Positions 1 through 11,300 of a stretch of DNA of 64,000 nt are shown one piece after another; the first letter of the stretch is position 1; every line of letters begins with the position of its first letter. The stretch is from Phytophthora sp. 'mugwort' (Eukaryota > Oomycota > Peronosporomycetes > Peronosporales > Peronosporaceae). The stretch is from contig JAUCEF010000005.1 in assembly GCA_033558025.1 (NCBI GenBank), positions 6,014,001 through 6,078,000 on the forward strand, written 5' to 3'. Both the position numbers and the translations under genes were made by a program. The notes beneath the pieces were generated by a model. That model ran no database searches and was not told the origin of the DNA. It worked only from the letters and a program-made list of their open reading frames with translations.

Positions 1-459
1 TTTATCTGCGGCACTGAAAGCAGATTCTTGCTCATATTTGGCACGTAAAGCGCGTTCTTGATCTCGATCTCGCGCTCGTCGCCGTTAGGCAGGACCACTC
101 TTTCCACGATGGTCCCCACACCCTTGATGGCCGCCTTGTTGCCGTCGGCCACCGAAAGTTCGCCTTCGTTCCGCTCAATCAAATGGACGAACTTGGTCTT
201 GTCGTTGCAAATATGGTGCGTGGCACCGCTGTCGACCGCCCACATCCCGGACACGTTCTTGTCCGTCGAAACTCCACATTCCAGGGAAACCGCGAACGCT
301 ACTCGATCGTAGTCGTAGTCGTAGCCGTTGCTGTCGTTTCTCCACTGGATGTTGTTGGCCCCGCGTCCACGGCCGTTGCCGCCGCGTCTCGGCCCTCGGT
401 TCTCGTCCTTCTGCATGGTCCAGCACTTGTCAATCGTGTGCCCCACTTTTCCGCAGTAC
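1..459 (-). pseudogene. Family A2 copia gag-protease fragment, inverted, open at the left edge
   Basis: Read on the minus strand, this stretch matches the middle of the family A polyprotein, from just inside the CCHC zinc knuckle through the protease active site (VDSGAT) and on into the region before the integrase zinc finger. The frame continues off the left edge, so the downstream integrase and RT may lie outside the window. The zinc knuckle is cut at 459, where an LTR begins. The gag sequence resumes beyond that LTR about 110 bp further along, so part of the nucleocapsid coding region is missing. One visible difference from intact copies is CAT in place of CTT near 412-418 in the knuckle region. 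It cannot make a complete protein from what is visible. Confidence 0.85.
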
Positions 460-798
460 TGATGAAAGGTATGGACCTTGGACACGAAGCTTGTACGAAG
501 CGGAGGGAGGGATGTCGCAGACGGCGGGACCGGAGCGAAGGCACTTGAGGGGTAGAATGAAGATTCGAAAGTGATTGAATTGTTGGAGCTTACACCCTAC
601 TGTTATAGACACGCGACCCTGCGTCCTATCACCTAGTGCATCTAATCAACCATCACTCACCGGTGTTCGTCCAATCATCCTACTCGTCTAATCATCGGTT
701 GCGTAAACAACGTACCGTAAACATCGCGGGATCGTGTTGGACCGGTTCGGGTTAACCGGTTACTGGTACACAGTACCAAAACCTGGCAACCCTCAATA
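460..798 (-). repeat. Hybrid LTR1/LTR2 solo-like LTR inside gag
   Basis: Inverted LTR of 339 bp. Its 3' (R/U5) part matches LTR1, with the CATACCTTTCATCA-type end. Its 5' (U3) part matches LTR2. The switch lies in a stretch common to both, around 675-700. Gag sequence of the same family flanks both sides, with about 110 bp missing between them and no 5 bp duplication. A crossover between an LTR1 and an LTR2 that sat at different gag positions would explain both the hybrid sequence and the gap. Confidence 0.85.
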
Positions 799-1363
799 CC
801 TTCACAACGTCTTGCGACCGCAGCTCTGCATTGATCATCTCCAAGTTCAGCACGACGTTCTCGTAGCTCTTGGGGAGACTGCGCAGCAAGCAGATCGCCA
901 CGTCCTCGTCCTCCATCTTGGCGCCGATGCTGCTGAGCTTGGCGCTGATGTTCAGGACATCATTGCAATGATGCAACACATTGCCGCCTTCCGACATCTC
1001 CATGCTGAAGAGCTGTCGCTTGAGGTAGATGCGACCAGCCTTCTGCGATCCACCGTACAGCGTCTTCAAGCGCGTCCACGCGATCCATGCTTCCTCGCAG
1101 TCATCGACCACATGATGGTAGTCGGCGTCCATGTGAAGCAACATCAGTCCAAAAGCGATGTTGCTCGACTTGACATACTCGTCCTTGGCCCGGGAGTCCG
1201 TAAAGGATGGAGACGTTTCCCGATTCACCACATGCCACGTCGACTTGGTCAGGAACACGCCACGCATGTAGCGGTTCCACGTCGCGTAGTTGTCTCCGTT
1301 GAACTTGTCGATGGAGACCTTGGTCGAGACGTCTTGGGCAGAGGACATGGTGCTTGGGCTCAT
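799..1363 (-). pseudogene. Family A2 copia gag N-terminal fragment, inverted
   Basis: Minus-strand frame starting with the ATG at 1363-1361, which lies inside the tRNA primer binding site. It encodes about the first 188 residues of the copia-type gag (UBN2-like gag polypeptide). The frame stays open until it runs into the hybrid LTR. Gag would form the virus-like particle in the cytoplasm. The nucleocapsid part is on the other side of the LTR and is damaged. The sequence groups with the A2 copies (for example [14 protein letters not shown] near the N terminus). Confidence 0.85.
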
Positions 1364-1367
1364 AACC

Positions 1368-1710
1368 TGATAAAAGGTATGGATCTTGATAAGTGAAGCT
1401 TGGACGGAGCGAAGGAGGTTCTGCACTTGGTGCGAAGACCGGAGTGAAGACCACTTGAGCTGAAGAAGGAAGATTCGAAAGTGATTGATTTATCGGAGCT
1501 TACACTACCTAGTCTACCACATAGATATGCAGCCCTGCATCCAATCATTTGGTGCATCCAATCACCAACACTCCGCACTCGTCCAATCATCCTACTCGTC
1601 TAATCATCGGTTGCGTAAACAACGTACCGTAAACATCGCGGGATCGTGTTGGACCGGTTCGGGTTAACCGGTTACTGGTACACAGTACCAAAACCTGGCA
1701 ACCCTCAATA
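1368..1710 (-). repeat. LTR2, inverted (5' LTR of the gag fragment 799-1363)
   Basis: 343 bp LTR running on the minus strand directly into the primer binding site and gag. Its U3 start (TATTGAGGG on the minus strand) abuts plus-strand pol at 1711. This gives an 'inverted gag - inverted LTR - forward pol' arrangement, the same as at 21620-22288. Confidence 0.9.
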
Positions 1711-3617
1711 GTCGCGATGTCAACTTCGATGAGTCGACCTTTGGATGTTCAGCGACGATTTCCGATGAAGATGTCGACGACCTGGACTTCGACTCGCTCG
1801 ACATCGACAATGATGGTTTCCGCCAGACGGAGTACACGCAGGCAGGGAAGCGCAAGAGCCGCCCGAGTGACGAAGATGAAGCTGCCAGAAAACCGCGAGC
1901 TGTGCGTCATCGACCTGGACTGGAAGAAGCAAGTGCGCCAAACTACTCCCCTCCGCACCGAGCAGACGCAGACGAAGAAGAAAAGTCTGGAGACCAAGAT
2001 GAAGAATCGACTCCACCAGTTTTTTGGCGTGCAAGTGCCAATGCCGTCGAAGCAGGCGATCTATCGGAGCCGACGACATTCCAAGAAGCGGTGAACGGCC
2101 CCGACCAAGTGCACTGGCGCAAGGCGATTCGTGCTGAGCTCGAATCGATGCGACTTCGTGGTGTGTTTCGTGCTGCCAAGTTGCCTAACGGACAACGCGC
2201 CATCGGCACCAAGTGGGTGTTCAAGATCAAGCGCAAAGCGGACGGATCGATCGAGAAGTACAAGGCGCGCCTCGTGGCCAAGGGGTTCAAGCAGAAGTAC
2301 GGCATCGACTACACCGAGACGTTCTCGCCCGTGGTCAAGTACGTGACGCTGCGCATGATCATCGCGATTGCCAAGTATTTTGGCTGGCCCCTCGACCAAC
2401 TCGACGTGGTGACAGCTTTCCTGTACGGGATAATGAAAGAACTGGTGTTCTGCGCGGTCCCCGAAGGTGTTGATCTCGACGGTGACTTCGACTGCCTGGA
2501 ATTGGTGAAGGCGATCTACGGTCTCAAGCAAGCTTCGCGCGTGTGGAACGAGACCTTCGACGAGTTCGTGTGCTCCATCGGCTTTCAAGTATCGGCGTTC
2601 GACCCGTGCCTCTACATCAAGATCGTTGACGGTCACTGCGTGCTAGTGCTGGTCTACGTGGATGACGTGTTGATTACCGGAAGTTCACCCGAACTGATCT
2701 CACGCACGAAGACCGACCTCAAGACACGCTTCGAGATGACCGACAGCGGCAAGTGCGCGTTCGTTCTTGGGATCGAATTGGTGGACGGCCCGGACGGCAG
2801 CGTGACGATGTGTCAGCGCCGCTATGTGGATGACATTCTCAAGCGTTTTGGTATGGACGAGTGCAAGGCCGTGGTGAGTCCCGTCGACATAAGCACTCGA
2901 CTGATTTCAAGTGACGCAGCGACCAAGGTGAACGCTCCGTTTCGCGAAGCTGTTGGTGCTCTGATGCACTTGATGACTGCCACGCGCCCGGACATCGCGT
3001 ACGCCGTTGGCTATGCGTCGCGCTTCATGGAGAACCCTCAAGAAGAACACTGGGTTGCGGTCAAGCGTATCTTTCGCTACCTGCAAGGCACCAAGACGCA
3101 TGGGATCTGCTTCAAGCCGGGTGACAACATCGACTTTCGCGGGTACTCGGACGCGGACTGGGCTGGCGACCTCGCGGACCGCAAGTCGACTTCCGGCTAC
3201 ACGTTCATGCTAATGGGTGCACCAGTGAGCTGGGGAAGCAAGAAGCAGTCAAGTGTTTCGCTGTCTACGAGTGAGGCGGAGTACATCGCACTCAGTCTGG
3301 CGATCCAAGAGGGCAAGTGGATTCATCGCCTGCTGCGCGAGATTCTGGCGGCCGCTAATGAGACTGGACCCGAGCTCATGATCCGCGAAGACAACCAGTC
3401 GTGCATCAAGATGACGAAGAACCCAGTAAACCACGGTCGCGCCAAGCACATCGACATCAAGTACCACCACATCCGCGATGAAGTGAAGCGCGGTGAAGTC
3501 AAGCTCGAGTACTGCGAGACTTCTGTGATGCTAGCGGACATCATGACGAAGGCTCTCGCGGGACCACGCCATACGGATCTGACGGCGGCTCTCGGCATTC
3601 GTGGGACTTCGCATTGA
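1711..3617 (+). pseudogene. Family A1 copia pol fragment: integrase tail, RT, RNase H
   Basis: The frame is open from the LTR junction (SRDVNFDE, at the end of the integrase region) to the TGA at 3615-3617. It contains the acidic linker, the RVT_2 reverse transcriptase with [10 protein letters not shown] and the catalytic YVDD, and RNase H with [19 protein letters not shown] and EDNQSC. Gag, protease and most of the integrase are missing because the copy begins at an LTR terminus. It is nearly identical to the C-terminal halves of the next two copies, differing by a few substitutions such as GWPL for DWPL. It forms the 5'-truncated first unit of a head-to-tail array. Confidence 0.9.
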
Positions 3618-3624
3618 GGGGGCG

Positions 3625-3977
3625 TATTGACGGTTACCGGTTTGGTATCAGTTATTAGCCGTGAACCGGTTAACCCGAACCGGTCCAATCCGAACCCACG
3701 TTGATTATGGTGATTACGGTAAGTTGTTTACGCCACCGATGATTAGACGAGTAGGATGATTGGACGAACACCGGTGAGTGATGGTTGATTAGATGCACTA
3801 GGTGATAGGACGCAGGGTCGCGTGTCTATAACAGTAGGGTGTAAGCTCCAACAATTCAATCACTTTCGAATCTTCATTCTACCCCTCAAGTGCCTTCGCT
3901 CCGGTCCCGCCGTCTGCGACGTCCCTCCCTCCGCTTCGTACAAGCTTCGTGTCCAAGATCCATACCTTTCATCATCA
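3625..3977 (+). repeat. LTR1, copy a
   Basis: 353 bp. It starts TATTGACGG after the purine tract GAGGGGGCG and ends ATCA just before the primer binding site GGTTATGAG. It carries a private 3 bp duplication (ATCATCA) at its 3' end. A cluster of related GATGATTGGA-type motifs and one TGTTTAC motif lie upstream of an initiator-like TCACTTT at 3860. Confidence 0.93.
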
Positions 3978-3981
3978 GGTT

Positions 3982-6900
3982 ATGAGCCCAAGCACCATGT
4001 CCTCTGCCCAAGACGCCTCGACCAAGGTCTCCATTGACAAGTTCAACGGGGACAACTACGCGACGTGGAACCGCTACATGCGTGGCGTGTTCCTGACCAA
4101 GTCGACGTGGCATGTCGTGAACCGTGAGACGATGCCAAGCTACACGGACTCGCGGGCCAAGGACGACTACGTCAAGTTGAGCAACAGCGCTTTCGGACTG
4201 ATGCTGCTCCACATGGACGCGGACTGCCACCATGTGGTCGACGACTGCGAGGAAGCGCGGGTTGCCTGGTCGCGCCTGAAGACGATGTACGGTGGTTCGC
4301 AGAAGGCTGGACGCATCTACCTGAAGCGCCAACTCTTCAGCATGGAGATGTCGGAAGGCGGCAATGTGTTGCATCATTGCAACGAGGTCCTCAACATCAG
4401 CGCCAAGCTCAGCAGCATCGGTGCCAAGATGGAGGACGAGGACGTGGCGATCTGCTTGTTGCGCAGCCTCCCCAAGAGCTACGAGAACGTCGTGCTGAAC
4501 TTGGAGATGAGCAGCGCTGAACTGCGGTCGCAAGACGTCGTGAAGGTGCTCACGAATGAGCACATCAAGAGACAAGGCGAGAAGACGGCGACGGTGAAGA
4601 CGGAGAACGCGGCCAAGGCGTTCAACACCGACCGAGAGTCTCGCCAGTGTACGTACTGCGGAAAAGTGGGGCACACGATTGACAAGTGCTGGACCAAGCA
4701 GAAGGACGAGAACCGAGGGCCGAGACGCGGCGGCAACGGCCGTGGACGCGGGGCCAACAACATCCAGTGGAGAAACGACAGCAACGGCTACGACTACGAC
4801 TACGATCGAGTAGCGTTCGCGGTTTCACTGGAATGTGGGGTTTCGACGGGCAAGAATGTGTCCGGGATGTGGGCGGTCGACAGCGGCGCAACGCACCACA
4901 TCTGCAACGACAAGACCAAGTTCGTCCATTTGATTGAGCGGAACGAAGGCGAACTTTCGGTGGCCGACGGCAACAAGGCGGCCATCATGGGTGTGGGGAC
5001 CATCATGGAACAAGTGGTTCTGCCCAATGGCGACGAGCGCGAGATCGAGATCAAGAACGCGCTGTACGTGCCAAGCATGAGCAAGAATCTGCTTTCGGTA
5101 CCGCAGATCAACGAAAGTGACAAGTTTCAAGTGGTGTTCGACGGCACCAAGATGCAGATTGCGCACAAAGGCTCCAAGCAAGTGGTGGCGACGGCAAACC
5201 TCATGGATGGACTCTACTGGCTTCAGACGCCTCAGCGATCGGCGAATGCGGCGACGAGTGGCAAGACTGTCGACCTGCACGCGCGCATGGGTCACGCTCC
5301 GGTTGAGGTGCTTCGCAAGATGGTCGACAACCACATGATCAAGGACGCGAAGGCACCTTTCAAGTCGAGCGGACCAAGTCTGTGTCGTGGTTGCCAGCAA
5401 GGTAAAATGGTCCAAAAACCATTCCCAAGCAACCGTGACAAGCGTCGCTACGACACATTTGAGCTGCTCCACTTCGACATCTGCGGACCCATGGAGGAAA
5501 ACTCGCTTGGCGGCAGCAAGTACCTGCTACTGATCGTGGACGAAGCCAGTGGATGCATGAAGGGTTTCTGCCTGCGTGCCAAGTCGGAGAGCGAAGACTG
5601 CATCAAGACATACATCATGAAGGTGCAGAAGCAGTTCGGCAAGAAGGTCAAGTTTGTGCGGCACGACGGAGCTCGTGAGTTTGCGACCAACTCGCTCAAC
5701 GACTTCTACGAAGACGAAGGCATCGAGCAGCAAACCACGGTTCCGTACGCGCACCAGACGAACGGCACGGCAGAGCGAGCTATCCGAACTATCGTCACGA
5801 TCGGCCGCAGCATGCTGCATCACGCTAAGCTGGACAAGTGTTTCTGGGCTGAGGCGGCGATGACTGCCATCTACGTGAAGAATCGTCTGCCGTCACCCAA
5901 GATCGAGCACAAGACTCCGTTCGAGATCGTCTACAAGTCCAAGCCGAGTGTGAAGCACATGCGTGTTTTCGGCTGTCGGACGTACATTCTGACTCCGAAG
6001 GAGAAGCGGCTCAAATGGGATCCCAAGGCTCGCGCTGGACTGTTCCTGGGTTACGAAGAAGTGTCCAAGGCGTATCGACTTTATGACATCGAGGCGGGGC
6101 AGGTGGTTATCAGTCGCGATGTCAACTTCGATGAGTCGACCTTTGGATGTTCACCGACGATTTCCGATGAAGATGTCGACGACCTGGACTTCGACTCGCT
6201 CGACATCGACAATGATGGTTTCCGCCAGACGGAGTACACGCAGGCAGGGAAGCGCAAGAGCCGCCCGAGTGACGAAGATGAAGCTGCCAGAAAACCGCGA
6301 GCTGTGCGTCATCGACCTGGACTGGAAGAAGCAAGTGCGCCAAACTACTCCCCTCCGCACCGAGCAGACGCAGACGAAGAAGAAAAGTCTGGAGACCAAG
6401 ATGAAGAATCGACTCCACCAGTTTTTTGGCGTGCAAGTGCCAATGCCGTCGAAGCAGGCGATCTATCGGAGCCGACGACATTCCAAGAAGCGGTGAACGG
6501 CCCCGACCAAGTGCACTGGCGCAAGGCGATTCGTGCTGAGCTCGAATCGATGCGACTTCGTGGTGTGTTTCGTGCTGCCAAGTTGCCTAACGGACAACGC
6601 GCCATCGGCACCAAGTGGGTGTTCAAGATCAAGCGCAAAGCGGACGGATCGATCGAGAAGTACAAGGCGCGCCTCGTGGCCAAGGGGTTCAAGCAGAAGT
6701 ACGGCATCGACTACACCGAGACGTTCTCGCCCGTGGTCAAGTACGTGACGCTGCGCATGATCATCGCGATTACCAAGTATTTTGACTGGCCCCTCGACCA
6801 ACTCGACGTGGTGACAGCTTTCCTGTACGGGATAATGAAAGAACTGGTGTTCTGCGCGGTCCCCGAAGGTGTTGATCTCGACGGTGACTTCGACTGCCTG

Positions 6901-8019
6901 GAATTGGTGAAGGCGATCTACGGTCTCAAGCAAGCTTCGCGCGTGTGGAACGAGACCTTCGACGAGTTCGTGTGCTCCATCGGCTTTCAAGTATCGGCGT
7001 TCGACCCGTGCCTCTACATCAAGATCGTTGACGGTCACTGCGTGCTAGTGCTGGTCTACGTGGATGACGTGCTGATTACCGGAAGTTCACCCGAACTGAT
7101 CTCACGCACGAAGACCGACCTCAAGACACGCTTCGAGATGACCGACAGCGGCAAGTGCGCGTTCGTTCTTGGGATCGAATTGGTGGACGGCCCGGACGGC
7201 AGCGTGACGATGTGTCAGCGCCGCTATGTGGATGACATTCTCAAGCGTTTTGGTATGGACGAGTGCAAGGCCGTGGTGAGTCCCGTCGACATAAGCACTC
7301 GACTGATTTCAAGTGACGCAGCGACCAAGGTGAACGCTCCGTTTCGCGAAGCTGTTGGTGCTCTGATGCACTTGATGACTGCCACGCGCCCGGACATCGC
7401 GTACGCCGTTGGCTATGCGTCGCGCTTCATGGAGAACCCTCAAGAAGAACACTGGGTTGCGGTCAAGCGTATCTTTCGCTACCTGCAAGGCACCAAGACG
7501 CATGGGATCTGCTTCAAGCCGGGTGACAACATCGACTTTCGCGGGTACTCGGACGCGGACTGGGCTGGCGACCTCGCGGACCGCAAGTCGACTTCCGGCT
7601 ACACGTTCATGCTAATGGGTGCACCAGTGAGCTGGGGAAGCAAGAAGCAGTCAAGTGTTTCGCTGTCTACGAGTGAGGCGGAGTACATCGCACTCAGTCT
7701 GGCGATCCAAGAGGGCAAGTGGATTCATCGCCTGCTGCGCGAGATTCTGGCGGCCGCTAATGAGACTGGACCCGAGCTCATGATCCGCGAAGACAACCAG
7801 TCGTGCATCAAGATGACGAAGAACCCAGTAAACCACGGTCGCGCCAAGCACATCGACATCAAGTACCACCACATCCGCGATGAAGTGAAGCGCGGTGAAG
7901 TCAAGCTCGAGTACTGCGAGACTTCTGTGATGCTAGCGGACATCATGACGAAGGCTCTCGTGGGACCACGCCATACGGATCTGACGGCGGCTCTCGGCAT
8001 TCGTGGGACTTCGCATTGA
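3982..8019 (+). CDS. Ty1/copia gag-pol polyprotein, family A1, intact frame
   Basis: A single uninterrupted frame of 1345 codons encodes gag, aspartic protease, integrase, reverse transcriptase and RNase H in the copia order. I chose the ATG at 3982, the first in frame after the LTR; it lies inside the primer binding site. Motifs: CCHC knuckle at about residues 223-236, protease D300 in VDSGAT, an HHCC-type finger before the integrase, the integrase D,D(35)E triad at D499, D562 and E598, RT YVDD at 1026-1029, and RNase H acidic residues near 1191, 1232 and 1271. The TGA overlaps the 3' purine tract. It differs from the next copy by a handful of substitutions (for example C for Y in DADYHHV and R for W in EEAWVAW), which may impair gag. 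Confidence 0.95.
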   Translation: MSPSTMSSAQDASTKVSIDKFNGDNYATWNRYMRGVFLTKSTWHVVNRETMPSYTDSRAKDDYVKLSNSAFGLMLLHMDADCHHVVDDCEEARVAWSRLKTMYGGSQKAGRIYLKRQLFSMEMSEGGNVLHHCNEVLNISAKLSSIGAKMEDEDVAICLLRSLPKSYENVVLNLEMSSAELRSQDVVKVLTNEHIKRQGEKTATVKTENAAKAFNTDRESRQCTYCGKVGHTIDKCWTKQKDENRGPRRGGNGRGRGANNIQWRNDSNGYDYDYDRVAFAVSLECGVSTGKNVSGMWAVDSGATHHICNDKTKFVHLIERNEGELSVADGNKAAIMGVGTIMEQVVLPNGDEREIEIKNALYVPSMSKNLLSVPQINESDKFQVVFDGTKMQIAHKGSKQVVATANLMDGLYWLQTPQRSANAATSGKTVDLHARMGHAPVEVLRKMVDNHMIKDAKAPFKSSGPSLCRGCQQGKMVQKPFPSNRDKRRYDTFELLHFDICGPMEENSLGGSKYLLLIVDEASGCMKGFCLRAKSESEDCIKTYIMKVQKQFGKKVKFVRHDGAREFATNSLNDFYEDEGIEQQTTVPYAHQTNGTAERAIRTIVTIGRSMLHHAKLDKCFWAEAAMTAIYVKNRLPSPKIEHKTPFEIVYKSKPSVKHMRVFGCRTYILTPKEKRLKWDPKARAGLFLGYEEVSKAYRLYDIEAGQVVISRDVNFDESTFGCSPTISDEDVDDLDFDSLDIDNDGFRQTEYTQAGKRKSRPSDEDEAARKPRAVRHRPGLEEASAPNYSPPHRADADEEEKSGDQDEESTPPVFWRASANAVEAGDLSEPTTFQEAVNGPDQVHWRKAIRAELESMRLRGVFRAAKLPNGQRAIGTKWVFKIKRKADGSIEKYKARLVAKGFKQKYGIDYTETFSPVVKYVTLRMIIAITKYFDWPLDQLDVVTAFLYGIMKELVFCAVPEGVDLDGDFDCLELVKAIYGLKQASRVWNETFDEFVCSIGFQVSAFDPCLYIKIVDGHCVLVLVYVDDVLITGSSPELISRTKTDLKTRFEMTDSGKCAFVLGIELVDGPDGSVTMCQRRYVDDILKRFGMDECKAVVSPVDISTRLISSDAATKVNAPFREAVGALMHLMTATRPDIAYAVGYASRFMENPQEEHWVAVKRIFRYLQGTKTHGICFKPGDNIDFRGYSDADWAGDLADRKSTSGYTFMLMGAPVSWGSKKQSSVSLSTSEAEYIALSLAIQEGKWIHRLLREILAAANETGPELMIREDNQSCIKMTKNPVNHGRAKHIDIKYHHIRDEVKRGEVKLEYCETSVMLADIMTKALVGPRHTDLTAALGIRGTSH

Positions 8020-8026
8020 GGGGGCG
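8018..8026 (+). other. Polypurine tract of family A (representative)
   Basis: GAGGGGGCG sits between the end of pol and the LTR start. The TGA stop of pol (8017-8019) overlaps its first bases. The equivalent tract precedes the LTRs at 3625, 12426, 21278, 26020 and 31994, and at 51394 and 38695 on the minus strand. It would prime plus-strand DNA synthesis. Family B has GAGTGGGAG in this position. Confidence 0.8.
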
Positions 8027-8376
8027 TATTGACGGTTACCGGTTTGGTATCAGTTATTAGCCGTGAACCGGTTAACCCGAACCGGTCCAATCCGAACCCA
8101 CGTTGATTATGGTGATTACGGTAAGTTGTTTACGCCACCGATGATTAGACGAGTAGGATGATTGGACGAACACCGGTGAGTGATGGTTGATTAGATGCAC
8201 TAGGTGATAGGACGCAGGGTCGCGTGTCTATAACAGTAGGGTGTAAGCTCCAACAATTCAATCACTTTCGAATCTTCATTCTACCCCTCAAGTGCCTTCG
8301 CTCCGGTCCCGCCGTCTGCGACGTCCCTCCCTCCGCTTCGTACAAGCTTCGTGTCCAAGATCCATACCTTTCATCA
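8027..8376 (+). repeat. LTR1, copy b (shared by two units)
   Basis: 350 bp, TATTGACGG to CTTTCATCA. It serves as the 3' LTR of the upstream unit and the 5' LTR of the downstream unit. It is almost identical to the LTR1 copies at 27595 and 31994, which implies recent origin. An initiator-like TCACTTT lies at 8262-8268. Confidence 0.93.
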
Positions 8377-8391
8377 GGTTATGAGCCCAAG
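8377..8391 (+). other. Primer binding site overlapping the gag start codon (representative)
   Basis: GGTTATGAGCCCAAG directly follows the LTR. Its complement contains CUCAUAA flanked by GGG and CC, which is the anticodon stem-loop of an initiator Met tRNA (yeast-type). This suggests priming by a tRNA half, as known for Drosophila copia. The gag ATG (8381-8383) is part of the site. The same site occurs at 3978, 13351, 26363, 27945, 32344 and 47858 and in the inverted copies, in both families A and B. Confidence 0.75.
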
Positions 8392-11300
8392 CACCATGTC
8401 CTCTGCCCAAGACGCCTCGACCAAGGTCTCCATTGACAAGTTCAACGGGGACAACTACGCGACGTGGAACCGCTACATGCGTGGCGTGTTCCTGACCAAG
8501 TCGACGTGGCATGTCGTGAACCGTGAGACGACGCCAAGCTACACGGACTCGCGGGCCAAGGACGACTACGTCAAGTTGAGCAACATCGCTTTCGGACTGA
8601 TGCTGCTCCACATGGACGCGGACTACCACCATGTGGTCGACGACTGCGAGGAAGCGTGGGTTGCCTGGTCGCGCCTGAAGACGCTGTACGGTGGTTCGCA
8701 GAAGGCTGGTCGCATCTACCTGAAGCGCCAACTCTTCAGCATGGAGATGTCGGAAGGCGGCAATGTGTTGCATCATTGCAACGAGGTCCTCAACATCAGC
8801 GCCAAGCTCAGCAGCATCGGTGCCAAGATGGAGGACGAGGACGTGGCGATCTGCTTGTTGCGCAGCCTCCCCAAGAGCTACGAGAACGTCGTGCTGAACT
8901 TGGAGATGAGCAGCGCTGAACTGCGGTCGCAAGACGTCGTGAAGGTGCTCACGAACGAGCACATCAAGAGACAAGGCGAGAAGACGGCGACGGTGAAGAC
9001 GGAGAACGCGGCCAAGGCGTTCAACACCGACCGAGAGTCTCGCCAGTGTACGTACTGCGGAAAAGTGGGGCACACGATTGACAAGTGCTGGACCAAGCAG
9101 AAGGACGAGAACCGAGGGCCGAGACGCGGCGGCAACGGCCGTGGACGCGGGGCCAACAACATCCAGTGGAGAAACGACAGCAACGGCTACGACTACGACT
9201 ACGATCGAGTAGCGTTCGCGGTTTCACTGGAATGTGGGGTTTCGACGGGCAAGAATGTGTCCGGGATGTGGGCGGTCGACAGCGGCGCAACGCACCACAT
9301 CTGCAACGACAAGACCAAGTTCGTCCATTTGATTGAGCGGAACGAAGGCGAACTTTCGGTGGCCGACGGCAACAAGGCGGCCATCATGGGTGTGGGGACC
9401 ATCGTGGAACAAGTGGTTCTGCCCAATGGCGACGAGCGCGAGATCGAGATCAAGAACGCGCTGTACGTGCCAAGCATGAGCAAGAATCTGCTTTCGGTAC
9501 CGCAGATCAACGAAAGTGACAAGTTTCAAGTGGTGTTCGACGGCACCAAGATGCAGATTGCGCACAAAGGCTCCAAGCAAGTGGTGGCGACGGCAAACCT
9601 CATGGATGGACTCTACTGGCTTCAGACGCCTCAGCGATCGGCGAATGCGGCGACGAGTGGCAAGACTGTCGACCTGCACGCGCGCATGGGTCACGCTCCG
9701 GTTGAGGTGCTTCGCAAGATGGTCGACAACCACATGATCAAGGACGCGAAGGCACCTTTCAAGTCGAGCGGACCAAGTCTGTGTCGTGGTTGCCAGCAAG
9801 GTAAAATGGTCCAAAAACCATTCCCAAGCAACCGTGACAAGCGTCGCTACGACACATTTGAGCTGCTCCACTTCGACATCTGCGGACCCATGGAGGAAAA
9901 CTCGCTTGGCGGCAGCAAGTACCTGCTACTGATCGTGGACGAAGCCAGTGGATGCATGAAGGGTTTCTGCCTGCGTGCCAAGTCGGAGAGCGAAGACTGC
10001 ATCAAGACGTACATCATGAAGGTGCAGAAGCAGTTCGGCAAGAAGGTTAAGTTTGTGCGGCACGACGGAGCTCGTGAGTTTGCGACCAACTCGCTCAACG
10101 ACTTCTACGAAGACGAAGGCATCGAGCAGCAAACCACGGTTCCGTACGCGCACCAGACGAACGGCACGGCAGAGCGAGCTATCCGAACTATCGTCACGAT
10201 CGGCCGCAGCATGCTGCATCACGCCAAGCTGGACAAGTGTTTCTGGGCTGAGGCGGCGATGACGGCCATCTATGTGAAGAATCGTCTGCCGTCACCCAAG
10301 ATCGAGCACAAGACTCCGTTCGAGATCGTCTACAAGTCCAAGCCGAGTGTGAAGCACATGCGTGTTTTCGGCTGTCGGACGTACATTCTGACTCCAAAGG
10401 AGAAGCGACTCAAGTGGGATCCCAAGGCTCGCGCCGTATTGTTCCTGGGTTACGAAGAAGTGTCCAAGGCGTATCGACTTTATGACATCGAGGCGGGGCA
10501 GGTGGTTATCAGTCGCGATGTCAACTTCGATGAGTCGACCTTTGGATGTTCACCGACGATTTCCGATGAAGATGTCGACGACCTGGACTTCGACTCGCTC
10601 GACATCGACAATGATGGTTTCCGCCAGACGGAGTACACGCAGGCAGGGAAGCGCAAGAGCCGCCCGAGTGACGAAGATGAAGCTGCCAGAAAACCGCGAG
10701 CTGTGCGTCATCGACCTGGACTGGAAGAAGCAAGTGCGCCAAACTACTCCCCTCCGCACCGAGCAGACGCAGACGAAGAAGAAAAGTCTGGAGACCAAGA
10801 TGAAGAATCGACTCCACCAGTTTTTTGGCGTGCAAGTGCCAATGCCGTCGAAGCAGGCGATCTATCGGAGCCGACGACATTCCAAGAAGCGGTGAACGGC
10901 CCCGACCAAGTGCACTGGCGCAAGGCGATTCGTGCTGAGCTCGAATCGATGCGACTTCGTGGTGTGTTTCGTGCTGCCAAGTTGCCTAACGGACAACGCG
11001 CCATCGGCACCAAGTGGGTGTTCAAGATCAAGCGCAAAGCGGACGGATCGATCGAGAAGTACAAGGCGCGCCTCGTGGCCAAGGGGTTCAAGCAGAAGTA
11101 CGGCATCGACTACACCGAGACGTTCTCGCCCGTGGTCAAGTACGTGACGCTGCGCATGATCATCGCGATTACCAAGTATTTTGACTGGCCCCTCGACCAA
11201 CTCGACGTGGTGACAGCTTTCCTGTACGGGATAATGAAAGAACTGGTGTTCTGCGCGGTCCCCGAAGGTGTTGATCTCGACGGTGACTTCGACTGCCTGG

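Noticed and set aside
3949..3981. Upstream extension of gag into the LTR (frames open from GTG codons at 3949, 8351, 27919, 32318)
   Set aside because: No in-frame ATG lies in the LTR part, and the first ATG is in the primer binding site. The extension is simply open frame in R/U5.
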